Assembly: GCF_014649855.1 (NCBI RefSeq)
Contig: NZ_BMTV01000027.1
Location: forward strand, 1-64,000
DNA from: Streptomyces roseolus
GTDB taxonomy: Bacteria; Actinomycetota; Actinomycetes; Streptomycetales; Streptomycetaceae
Reading direction: 5' to 3'
Length of the DNA: 64,000 nt
Shown here: positions 1-7,900 of the stretch, in pieces
Numbering within the stretch: position 1 is the stretch's first letter
How the letters are laid out: each line of letters opens with the position of its first letter
Made by a program: the position numbers and the translations under genes
Notes under the pieces: model-generated
Seen by the model: only the letters and a program-made list of their open reading frames with translations
What the model was told of the DNA's origin: nothing
Databases searched by the model: none

Positions 1-51
1 CCCAGTAATGGGTGGAGCTGACCGGTACTAATAGGCCGAGGGCTTGTCCTC
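1..51 (+). rRNA. 23S ribosomal RNA, 3' end (partial)
   Basis: The window opens inside the last helix of 23S rRNA. The text around GACCGGTACTAATAGGCC is the conserved 3' terminus of actinobacterial 23S rRNA. The exact 3' end, near base 51, is inferred; bases up to 127 are processed spacer before the 5S gene. Confidence 0.9.
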
Positions 52-127
52 AGTTGCTCGCGTCCACTGTGTTAGTTTTGAAGTAACGAACTCCCGTGTT
101 CCGGTTGAGTTCACATCTTCATAGTGT

Positions 128-244
128 TTCGGTGGTCATAGCGTTAGGGAAACGCCCGGTTACATTCCGAACCCGGAAGCTAAGCCTTTCAGCGCCGATG
201 GTACTGCAGGGGGGACCCTGTGGGAGAGTAGGACACCGCCGAAC
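128..244 (+). rRNA. rrf: 5S ribosomal RNA
   Basis: A complete 117-nt 5S rRNA. It starts TTCGGTGGTCATAGCG and ends ACACCGCCGAAC, and the two ends pair as helix I. The internal CCGAACCCGGAAGCTAAG block is the conserved loop B/helix III region. It sits about 76 nt after the 23S end, as usual for Streptomyces rrn operons. The ends could be off by one to three bases. Confidence 0.97.
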
Positions 245-252
245 AATCATTA

Positions 253-287
253 GCCTCAGCCCCCGGACTCCGTCCGGGGGCTGAGGC
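253..287 (+). terminator. rRNA operon terminator
   Basis: A perfect 15-bp hairpin directly after the 5S gene. The arms are GCCTCAGCCCCCGGA and TCCGGGGGCTGAGGC with a short loop, followed by ATTTCT. Position, stem strength and T-containing tail fit an intrinsic terminator closing the rrn transcript. Confidence 0.9.
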
Positions 288-293
288 ATTTCT

Positions 294-1448
294 ATGCCCT
301 ATTGCATGGAGTGTTCGATTCCGGAATCATTTCCGGCCGTGACACTCTTTCTCGCCGTTCTGCTCGGCGTGCTCCTCATCGTTCTTTACCGGCTTTTCGT
401 CGTGCCCCGGCGGGCCGCTGTCTGGGCTCTTGAGCGGTTCGTCGCCGCCGAGTACGGGCTGCCGCCTCGCGAGGCGCTCGATTCGCGTCGTGCCGGGCCG
501 CCGGCGCCCGGCCATCGGACGCGGGAGCGGCAGGCCGTCGCCGACGCGGCGTGGGGCGGGGACTGGGCGGCGGCCGACCGGTACGTGCGTGCGGCGGGAG
601 AGGACTGGGACGAGCGCTGGGCCCGGCTCGAGGTGCTGCAGCACGTCGCCCAGGAGGACGGGGCCTGGCTCGACGCCTGGCGGGCCGCCGATCCCGGCAA
701 CTGTGATGCCGCCACGCTCCACGCGAGTCTCCTGGTGCACCGCGCCTGGGCGATCCGGGGAAGTGGTTACGCCCATGAGGTCTCCGGCTACGACATGAAC
801 CAGTTCCGCGCGTTGCTCCCGGCGGCGATCGAGGAGGCGCGGCGGGCCTCGCTGCTGGACCCGGCGAACCCGGGGCCGTGGGTCGTCATGATCACCGCGG
901 CGCGCGGAGCGCAGTACAACCCGCGGGAGTTCGACCAGCTCTGGGACGGTCTCGTCGCCCGGGCGCCCCACCACTTCGAGGGCCACTGGCAGGCGCTCCA
1001 GTACTGGTGCGCCAAATGGTTCGGCAGCGACCAGCAGATGATGAGCTTCGCCCGGCGGGCGGTCCGCAACGCCCCGCCCGGCAGCCCGCTGGCCGGCATC
1101 TACCTGCACGCGCTGGACGAACTGCTGGCACGCACCGCCTTCACGCTGCCCGCCGGGCCGATGGGCCGGCGGATGCTGAAGCGGGTCGCCGCCTCCTTCG
1201 AGCAGGTGGACCCCGACCACGAACTCCTGCCGGGTCTCCGGCACCGGCTGGCGGACGCCATGGTCCGGACCATGATGTACGGCCCCGCGCTGGAGCAGTT
1301 CCGGCTGATCGGGCCGTGGTGCGGGGCCGAGGTCTGGCGGAGGGACGGCGACGCGGTCCTCGGATTCGAGACGGCGCGCGGGACGGCCGCGAAGCTGGCC
1401 CGCGTCCGTCCCGCGCCCGCGCCGAACGTGCACGGCATCGGCCGCTAG
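294..1448 (+). CDS. conserved hypothetical protein with one N-terminal membrane segment
   Basis: 384 aa from the ATG at 294; I do not recognise a named family. Residues about 16-37 form one hydrophobic helix followed by positive residues (VVPRRAAVW), so the protein is probably anchored with a large cytoplasmic part. The rest is acidic and Trp-rich, with alternating helices resembling a degenerate TPR/helical-repeat fold (inference). The start is uncertain: ATG 294 begins only 6 nt after the rrn terminator, with no room for a Shine-Dalgarno outside the hairpin. ATG 306 or GTG 339 are alternatives. It converges on the SMI1-like gene with 16 nt between stops. Confidence 0.7.
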   Translation: MPYCMECSIPESFPAVTLFLAVLLGVLLIVLYRLFVVPRRAAVWALERFVAAEYGLPPREALDSRRAGPPAPGHRTRERQAVADAAWGGDWAAADRYVRAAGEDWDERWARLEVLQHVAQEDGAWLDAWRAADPGNCDAATLHASLLVHRAWAIRGSGYAHEVSGYDMNQFRALLPAAIEEARRASLLDPANPGPWVVMITAARGAQYNPREFDQLWDGLVARAPHHFEGHWQALQYWCAKWFGSDQQMMSFARRAVRNAPPGSPLAGIYLHALDELLARTAFTLPAGPMGRRMLKRVAASFEQVDPDHELLPGLRHRLADAMVRTMMYGPALEQFRLIGPWCGAEVWRRDGDAVLGFETARGTAAKLARVRPAPAPNVHGIGR

Positions 1449-1464
1449 TAAGCGGGGGAGGGGC

Positions 1465-2634
1465 TCACTCCTCGACGCGGTACGTCTCCGCGTACCAGTC
1501 GGCGTACGCGTCCGCGTCGATGGCGGGGTTGCGGAGCTGCGCCCAGAAGGTGTCGTCGGGTTCCGGCGGGAGCGGCGGGCCCCCGAGGTCCGCGTGGAGG
1601 TCGTCGCGCCACAGCGGGACGTAGAGGGCCCGGGTCGTCGGGATCTCCGCGACCGCCCGGTACGCGGATCCCCGTACCGCGTGGGCCAGTTCGACGGCGG
1701 CCACGGCCCGGACGCGGTCGCCGGACGACTCCGCCCACGCCTTCACCGCGCGCAGGCGCAGGAGCGCGGGGCCGTCGAGCGGAGGCGGAGAAGAGTCCAG
1801 GACGCCAGGAAGGGCGTCCAGGGCCTCGGCTATCTCGGGGTGGGCCGCGAGGCCGGTCTCCTCGGCCAGGCGGCGGGCCTGCGCGCGGGCCGCTTCGGCG
1901 ATGCGCTCCGGAGGGAGCGTGGCGACGAGGGCGCCGAGCTCGCCCAGGCCGTACAGGTGGCCCACCTTCAGGCGTTCCGCCGGGTTCTCGGGCAGGTCGA
2001 GCGGGGGGAGTTCCACGTCCGGGCCGGGGAGGGGAGCACCGGCGTGCCGCCACTCGGGGAGGCGCCCGGACGGGCCCTCCCAGATGAGGCGGCCGGCGAA
2101 GACCACCCGGGCCGGGTGCGCCGTGTCCTCCAGGCTGTCCGCCAGCCCCGTCAGGAAGGCGCCCAGGGAGTCGGCCTTGCCGAAGGTGGTGCCGGTCTCG
2201 TCGAAGAAGCGGCCGATCGTGCCGTACGTGTCCCGGCGGGGGTCGCAGTCGATGGCGACCCCGTCGGCGGTGACCTCGTACGAGCCGAACTGCACGTAGC
2301 CGTGCGCCCAGTAGCCCTCCGCGCCGTCCTCTTCCTCCTCCTCCAGGTCCTCCGCGATCGATCGCAGGGAGCCGGTCGCCTCCACGATGTCCCGGAGCCC
2401 GAGGAGCCGGTCGCCGGTGTCGAAGCGGAGCGCCTCCGGCCCCGGCCGGGTGCCGTCGTGGCGCAGCAGCGAGGCGCGGAGGTCCGCCGGGAAGACGACC
2501 CCCAACTCCCGCTCTGCCGCGCGGATGTCCTCCTCCGGCGCGGGCGGCGCGAGCGTGGCGAAGGTGCGGGGCGCGTGCGTCAGGAGCCAGTGATCGATGC
2601 GGTCCCACGCCGCGTCCACCAGGTGCGTCGTCAT
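1465..2634 (-). CDS. SMI1/KNR4 family protein
   Basis: 389 aa. The first 170 residues carry the SMI1/KNR4 (SUKH) pattern: an Ile/Glu-rich helix (EEDIRAAERELGVVFPADLR), then SLLRHDGTRPGP, and a later strand block GYVQFGSYEVTADGVAIDCD. SUKH proteins in bacteria are often immunity proteins or regulators of protein partners; nothing next to this gene looks like a toxin. Residues about 80-90 contain an acidic run (EDLEEEEEDGAEG). The C-terminal half, about 200 residues, is Ala/Glu-rich and unassigned. The ATG at 2634 is the natural start, with the divergent DUF2785 remnant 180 bp away. Confidence 0.75.
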   Translation of the reverse strand: MTTHLVDAAWDRIDHWLLTHAPRTFATLAPPAPEEDIRAAERELGVVFPADLRASLLRHDGTRPGPEALRFDTGDRLLGLRDIVEATGSLRSIAEDLEEEEEDGAEGYWAHGYVQFGSYEVTADGVAIDCDPRRDTYGTIGRFFDETGTTFGKADSLGAFLTGLADSLEDTAHPARVVFAGRLIWEGPSGRLPEWRHAGAPLPGPDVELPPLDLPENPAERLKVGHLYGLGELGALVATLPPERIAEAARAQARRLAEETGLAAHPEIAEALDALPGVLDSSPPPLDGPALLRLRAVKAWAESSGDRVRAVAAVELAHAVRGSAYRAVAEIPTTRALYVPLWRDDLHADLGGPPLPPEPDDTFWAQLRNPAIDADAYADWYAETYRVEE

Positions 2635-2816
2635 GCCGCCGAGCGTAGTCAGCCCGACTGACAGGGCCGGCCCTGTGCCGTTCCGTCCGACGCGACTCGC
2701 CCGGTCCCGCCCGGTCCCGTCGGCCGACCCGACTCGGATGGCCCCGTCCCGCCCGTCCCGGCCCGCCGTCCGATCATCGGTCGACCGTCTCCGAGCGGGC
2801 CGCCGAGGGTGGGGCT

Positions 2817-3662
2817 GTGATCAAGAACGACCGTACGCCGCCCGTCGACGCGGCCCGTTGGCTCCGCCTCCACGCGGACGGCCGTCCCGCCCCGGCCGCC
2901 GCCGACCTGCCCGCGCTCGCCGACGAACTGGCCGAGGCGCTGCGCCACCCCGACCCCGACCTCCGCGACGGCGCGTCGTACGTCGTGCTGCGGACCTGGA
3001 TCGAGCGCGACGTGATCGACCGGCCGCCGCGCGTGCCCGGGCACCGTGATGGCCGCCCGCTTCGACGACCCCGAGGTCCAGGCGCGTACCGTCGCCCCGC
3101 TCGTCCTCGACATGATCGTCGCCCGCGGCGACCTCGACCCGGCGTGGCTCGCCGCCTTCCGGCGGTGGTACCCGGCCGAGACCGGCCTGCGCGGCCACGA
3201 CGCCCGGCTCGGCCGGCTGCACGCCGTCGCGCACGGGGCCGACCTGCTCGGCACCTTCGGCTCCCGCCCGGACGTCGACCCGGGCGTCGACCCGGGCGGC
3301 ATGCTCGCGCTCGCGGCCGAGCGGCTCGTGCCCCCCACCGACCACGTCTTCGACCAGCAGGAGGACGACCGGCTCGCGCAGGGCGTCGCCCGCACCCTGA
3401 ACCGCACCGAGCCGACCGAGGCCGAGGCGCTGTGCCGGCTGGGGCCGGTCGAGGCGGCCTTCGCCGCCGGGCGGCCGCCCGGCGGCCCCGCGACGGCGGC
3501 GCGCGTCTCCAACGCCATGCGCACACTGCGGATGCCGTACCTCTTCGCCGACGTCGGCGTACGACCCCGGACCGGGGCCCCGGCCCCGCGCGGACCCCGC
3601 ACGCCGAGCCGCTGGAACGGCGTCTCGCGGAGGTCCTCTCCCTGGTCTTCCAGGCGGCGTGA
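2817..3662 (+). pseudogene. DUF2785 family protein, two compensating frameshifts
   Basis: Read across three frames this is one DUF2785 protein of about 280 aa. Bases 2817 to about 3040 encode the N-terminus (AARWLRLHADGRPAPAAADL...). From about 3043 the match continues in the +1 frame (MAARFDDPEVQARTVAPLVL, then WLAAFRRWYPAETGLRGHD and HAVAHGADLLG). After about 3567 it returns to the first frame (EPLERRLAEVLSLVFQAA, stop at 3660). The first shift looks like one extra G in CCCGGGCACC near 3038-3044; the second lies in the GC run near 3560-3590. Net length change is zero, so either two sequencing indels or a real pseudogene is possible. Start ATG/GTG is not firmly defined. Confidence 0.7.
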
Positions 3663-3719
3663 GACGGCCCCGGGAAGGGCGGGCCGTGAGGCGCGTCTCA
3701 TCGCCGCCCGGCCGCCTTG

Positions 3720-3739
3720 CTATGCAACCAGTTGCATAG
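3720..3739 (+). promoter_or_regulatory. PadR-type operator
   Basis: A perfect inverted repeat with 9-bp arms (CTATGCAAC and GTTGCATAG) and a 2-bp spacer, ending 13 bp before the preferred ATG of the PadR gene. PadR repressors typically bind ATGCAAC-type palindromes and autoregulate. The site argues against the upstream TTG at 3717 as a start, because that codon would lie on the edge of the operator. Confidence 0.75.
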
Positions 3740-3752
3740 CAGGATCGGGGGC

Positions 3753-4295
3753 ATGGCGCTCGAACACGCGATCCTCGTGTCCCTGCTGGAGAAGCCCGGG
3801 TCCGGATACGAACTGGCCCGGCGGTTCGAGCGGTCCATCGGCTACTTCTGGACCGCCACCCACCAGCAGATCTACCGCGTCCTCAAGCGCATGGAGAACG
3901 ACGGCTGGGTGGCCGCCCGGGAGGTGCCCCAGCAGGGGCGGCCGGACAAGAAGGAGTACTCCGTCGCCGACCTCGGGCACGCGGCGCTCAGCTCCTGGCT
4001 GCACGAGCCGATCGAGCCCGAGAGCGTCCGGCACGACCTCGCCGTGAAGATCCGGGGGGCCGCCTTCGACGACCCGGCCGGCCTCGTCCGCGAGGTCGAG
4101 CGGCACCGGCGGGCGCACACCGACCGCCTCGCCCACTACCTCGCCGGCGAGGAGCGCGACTTCCCGCCCGCACCCGGCGGGCCCCCGGACGCCGAGCGCG
4201 AGCTCCAGCACGTCGTGCTGCGCGGCGGCATCGCGTACGAACGCATGATGATCGCCTGGCTCGACGACGTCCTCGCCACCCTGCGCCGGTTCTGA
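3753..4295 (+). CDS. PadR family transcriptional regulator
   Basis: 180 aa. The N-terminus is a PadR winged helix (ALEHAILVSLLEKPGSGYEL, then ATHQQIYRVLKRMENDGWV and a wing ending KKEYSVADLGHAAL). The C-terminal half is the vinculin-like dimerisation region (Pfam PadR_N + Vir_act_alpha_C layout) ending AYERMMIAWLDDVLATLRRF. It likely represses itself, and perhaps the acyl-CoA dehydrogenase 70 bp downstream on the same strand, through the palindrome at 3720-3739. The ATG at 3753 is chosen because the fold starts there; TTG 3717 is possible. Confidence 0.88.
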   Translation: MALEHAILVSLLEKPGSGYELARRFERSIGYFWTATHQQIYRVLKRMENDGWVAAREVPQQGRPDKKEYSVADLGHAALSSWLHEPIEPESVRHDLAVKIRGAAFDDPAGLVREVERHRRAHTDRLAHYLAGEERDFPPAPGGPPDAERELQHVVLRGGIAYERMMIAWLDDVLATLRRF

Positions 4296-4365
4296 GGCAC
4301 CCCTCCGGAACCCGTCCGCGCCCTCACCCACCCTCATCCACCCTCAAGTCCAAGGCGGTTGCCCC

Positions 4366-6090
4366 ATGACCGACGCGCTCCTGTTCAACCCCCGCACCTA
4401 CGACCCCGCGCACTTCGACCCGGAGACCCGCAGGCTGCTGCGCGCCACCGTCGACTGGTTCGAGGACCGCGGCAAGCGCCGGATCATCGAGGACTACCGG
4501 ACCCGTGCCTGGCTCGGCGACTTCCTCGCCTTCGCCGCCGAGGAAGGGCTCTTCGCCACCTTCCTGACCCCCGCCGCCGAAGCCGGCGAAGGCCAGGACG
4601 ACAAGCGGTGGGACACCGCCCGCATCGCCGCCCTCAACGAGATCCTCGGCTTCTACGGGCTCGACTACTGGTACGCCTGGCAGGTCACCATCCTCGGCCT
4701 CGGGCCGGTCTGGCAGAGCGACAACGCCGCCGCCCGCGCCCGCGCCGCCGAACTCCTCGACCAGGGCGAGGTGTTCGCCTTCGGCCTCTCCGAGAAGACG
4801 CACGGCGCCGACATCTACTCCACCGACATGCTGCTCACGCCCGACGGCGAGGGCGGCTTCCGCGCCACCGGCTCCAAGTACTACATCGGCAACGGCAACG
4901 CCGCCGGACTCGTCTCCGTCTTCGGCCGTCGCAGCGACGTCGAGGGCCCCGACGGCTACGTCTTCTTCGCCGCCGACAGCCGGCACCCGGCCTACCACCT
5001 GGTCAAGAACGTCGTCGACTCCTCGAAGTACGTCAGCGAGTTCCGCCTGGAGGACTATCCCGTCGCCGCCGCCGACGTCCTCCACACCGGCCGTGCCGCC
5101 TTCGACGCCGCCCTGAACACCGTCAACGTCGGCAAGTTCAACCTCTGCACCGCCTCCATCGGCATCTGCGAGCACGCGATGTACGAGGCCGTCACCCACG
5201 CGCAGAACCGGATCCTCTACGGCCGCCCCGTCACCGCCTTCCCGCACGTGCGCCGCGAGCTCACCGACGCCTACGTGCGCCTGGCCGGCATGAAGCTCTT
5301 CAGCGACCGCGCCGTCGACTACTTCCGCACCGCCGGACCCGACGACCGCCGCTACCTCCTCTTCAACCCGATGACGAAGATGAAGGTGACCACCGAGGGC
5401 GAGAAGGTCATCGACCTCATGTGGGACGTCATCGCCGCCAAGGGCTTCGAGAAGGACAACTACTTCGCCCAGGCCGCCGTCGAGATCCGCGGCCTGCCGA
5501 AGCTGGAGGGCACGGTCCACGTCAACCTCGCCCTCATCCTCAAGTTCATGGCCAACCACCTCCTCGCCCCGGCCGACTACGAACCCGTCCCCACCCGTCT
5601 CGACGCCGCCGACGACACCTTCCTCTTCCGCCAGGGACCCGCCCGCGGCCTGGGCTCCGTCCGCTTCCACGACTGGCGGCCGGCCTTCGACGCGTACGAC
5701 CGCCTCCCCAACGTCGCCCGCTTCCGCGAACAGGCCGACGCGCTCTGCGACTTCGTCCGCACCGCCGCGCCCGACGAGGCCCAGAGCCGCGACCTCGACC
5801 TGCTCCTCGCCGTCGGCCAGCTCTTCGCGCTCGTCGTCCACGCCCAGCTCGTCCTGGAGCAGGCCGCCCTCACCGGCCTCGACGACGACGTCCTCGACGA
5901 GCTCTTCGCCGTCCTCGTCCGGGACTTCTCCGCCCACGCCGTCGAACTCCACGGCAAGGACTCCGCCACCGAGGCGCAGCAGACCTGGGCGCTCGGCGCG
6001 GTCCGCCGGCCCGTCGTCGACGAGGCCCGCACCGCCCGCGTCTGGTCCCGCGTCGAGGCCCTCTCCGGCGCGTACGAGATGAAGCCCTGA
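4366..6090 (+). CDS. acyl-CoA dehydrogenase
   Basis: 574 aa, of the longer (about 570-600 aa) acyl-CoA dehydrogenase class. The conserved FAD/acyl-CoA binding strand motif is at about 135-150 (FAFGLSEKTHGADIYSTDML), followed by the middle beta-domain (GSKYYIGNGNAAGLVSVFGR) and a helical C-terminal domain with KVIDLMWDVIAAKGFEKDNY. It should catalyse alpha,beta-dehydrogenation of an acyl-CoA, passing electrons to ETF (etfBA lies at 56.3-58.1 kb). The substrate cannot be read from the sequence. The ATG at 4366 follows GTCCAAGGCGG; the gene probably shares control with the adjacent PadR gene. Confidence 0.9.
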   Translation: MTDALLFNPRTYDPAHFDPETRRLLRATVDWFEDRGKRRIIEDYRTRAWLGDFLAFAAEEGLFATFLTPAAEAGEGQDDKRWDTARIAALNEILGFYGLDYWYAWQVTILGLGPVWQSDNAAARARAAELLDQGEVFAFGLSEKTHGADIYSTDMLLTPDGEGGFRATGSKYYIGNGNAAGLVSVFGRRSDVEGPDGYVFFAADSRHPAYHLVKNVVDSSKYVSEFRLEDYPVAAADVLHTGRAAFDAALNTVNVGKFNLCTASIGICEHAMYEAVTHAQNRILYGRPVTAFPHVRRELTDAYVRLAGMKLFSDRAVDYFRTAGPDDRRYLLFNPMTKMKVTTEGEKVIDLMWDVIAAKGFEKDNYFAQAAVEIRGLPKLEGTVHVNLALILKFMANHLLAPADYEPVPTRLDAADDTFLFRQGPARGLGSVRFHDWRPAFDAYDRLPNVARFREQADALCDFVRTAAPDEAQSRDLDLLLAVGQLFALVVHAQLVLEQAALTGLDDDVLDELFAVLVRDFSAHAVELHGKDSATEAQQTWALGAVRRPVVDEARTARVWSRVEALSGAYEMKP

Positions 6091-6097
6091 CCCCGCG

Positions 6098-6133
6098 GGT
6101 CCGGGCGGCGCGCTCCGGTGCGCCGCCCGGACC
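6098..6133 (+). terminator. terminator after acyl-CoA dehydrogenase
   Basis: A perfect 13-bp stem, GGTCCGGGCGGCG with CGCCGCCCGGACC, around a 10-nt loop. It starts 7 nt after the stop codon. There is no U-tract, which is common in high-GC actinobacteria. Confidence 0.75.
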
Positions 6134-6169
6134 GACGGCTGTCACCCCGGCCGCCTACGATGACCGCTC

Positions 6170-7873
6170 ATGAGCACGAGTGACGACGACGGCAGACCGC
6201 TCGTCGACGGACGGTTCAGGCTGGTCTCCCGGCTCGGCAGCGGTGGCATGGGCACCGTCTGGCGGGCCCGCGACATCGCCCTCGACCGGGACGTCGCCCT
6301 CAAGGAGGTCCGTCCGCCCGACCCCGCCGCCGAGGCGGCCCGCCCCGGCCTCACGGAGCAGCTGCGGGCCCGGGCCGTCCGCGAGGCCCGGGCGCTCGCC
6401 CGGCTCTCGCACCCGCACGTCGTGACGGTCCACCACATCGTGGAACCCGCCGACGGCTCGGCCCCGTGGATCGTCATGGAACTGGTCGAGGGCAGCTCGG
6501 TCGCCGACCGGCTCGCGGCCGGGCCGATGCCCGTCCGCGAGGCGATCGCCCTCGGCCGGCAGGTCCTCGGCGCCCTGCGCGCCGCCCACGCCGCCGGCAT
6601 CCAGCACCGCGACGTCAAGCCCGCCAACGTGCTGCTGCGCGCCGAAGGCGGCGCCGTGCTCACCGACTTCGGCATCGCCGTCCTCGACGAGTCGACCTCC
6701 CGGCTCACCGCCTCCGGCGACCTCATCGGCTCCGCCGAGTTCATCGCCCCCGAGCGGATCCGCGGCGAGGAGGGCAACCCCGCCTCCGACCTGTGGTCCC
6801 TCGGCATGCTCCTGTACGTGGCCACCGAGGGGTACCACCCGCTGCGCCGCGCCACCAGCCTCGCCACCGTCGTCGCCGTCCTCGACGACCCGATCCCGGC
6901 GCCGGTCCGCTCCGGCGTCCTCGCCCCCGTCCTGGACCGCCTCCTCGTCCGCGACCCGGCCCAGCGCCCGGACGGCGCGCTCCTCGACCGGCTCCTGGAG
7001 GAGGCCCAGGCCCAGGAGGGCGCCGCGAACCCCGGTGCCACCCCGGCCGACGCCGTCCCCCCGGGCTTCGGCCCGGCCGTGCCCGGCGCGTACCCGCCGC
7101 CGGCGCACCCGTACGCCCACCCCGCCTACGCCGGGCCCGTCCCGCAGACCTCCGGGCGGGGCCCCGAGCCCCGCACCGGCCCGGCACGCCGCAAGCGCCT
7201 CGCCACCGTCGCCGCCGGCCTGGCCGTCGGCGGGGCCCTGCTCGCCCTCGGCGTGGCCCAGCTCGTCCCCGACGGGGGCGGGGGCGGCGGGGCCTCCGGC
7301 GGCCTCGGCCTCGGCACCGGGGACGGCAAGCGGACCGGGTCCACCGAGCAGACCGCCTCGCCCGGCCCGACGGGCGGCGGCACCCCGAGGGCCACCGCCC
7401 CCACGACCGCGGCCTCCGGCTCCCTCCTCACCCCCGCGGGCGTCCGCACCGCGCTCGCCGCCTTCCGCGAGGCCACCGGCGTCTCCACCGTCAAGCAGGT
7501 GTTCGTCTACGACGAGTACGCCATCGCCGAGATCCCCACCCGGCAGGGCGCCAAGACCTACGACCGGTGGCAGTACCGGGACGGCAAGGTCAGCCGGCAG
7601 GGCATCGGCGGCACCATCAGCGCCTCCCGCGCCGGCGACCAGCCCTTCGACCCCGCCCGACTGCCCTGGGACGGCCTGCCCGCCCTCGCCGAGCGTGCCG
7701 ACCGCGAGCTGAAGGTCGAGGGGCCCCTCACCCGGTACCTGATCGTGCAGCGCTGGAGCTTCAACGAGGACCGTCCCACCCTCCTCGTCTACCGCACCAA
7801 CGACTACAGCGCCGTCGGCTACCTCGCCGTCGACACCGACGGCAAGGAGGTGTACAAGCTGGTGGCCGACTGA
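6170..7873 (+). CDS. membrane serine/threonine protein kinase (PknB-like)
   Basis: 567 aa. The Hanks-type kinase domain covers about 15-275: glycine loop LGSGGMGTVW, lysine in VALKEV, catalytic loop HRDVKPANVLL, DFG in LTDFGIAVLD, and APE in FIAPERI. A Pro/Ala-rich linker follows (about 285-335), then one transmembrane helix (about 341-362, AGLAVGGALLALGVAQLV). The extracellular part of about 200 residues is Gly/Thr-rich and then folds into an unassigned sensor-like domain without PASTA repeats. All catalytic residues are present, so the kinase should be active. ATG 6170 is the only good start. Confidence 0.93.
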   Translation: MSTSDDDGRPLVDGRFRLVSRLGSGGMGTVWRARDIALDRDVALKEVRPPDPAAEAARPGLTEQLRARAVREARALARLSHPHVVTVHHIVEPADGSAPWIVMELVEGSSVADRLAAGPMPVREAIALGRQVLGALRAAHAAGIQHRDVKPANVLLRAEGGAVLTDFGIAVLDESTSRLTASGDLIGSAEFIAPERIRGEEGNPASDLWSLGMLLYVATEGYHPLRRATSLATVVAVLDDPIPAPVRSGVLAPVLDRLLVRDPAQRPDGALLDRLLEEAQAQEGAANPGATPADAVPPGFGPAVPGAYPPPAHPYAHPAYAGPVPQTSGRGPEPRTGPARRKRLATVAAGLAVGGALLALGVAQLVPDGGGGGGASGGLGLGTGDGKRTGSTEQTASPGPTGGGTPRATAPTTAASGSLLTPAGVRTALAAFREATGVSTVKQVFVYDEYAIAEIPTRQGAKTYDRWQYRDGKVSRQGIGGTISASRAGDQPFDPARLPWDGLPALAERADRELKVEGPLTRYLIVQRWSFNEDRPTLLVYRTNDYSAVGYLAVDTDGKEVYKLVAD

Positions 7874-7900
7874 GGCACCATCCGGCGACGCCGGGGGAGA

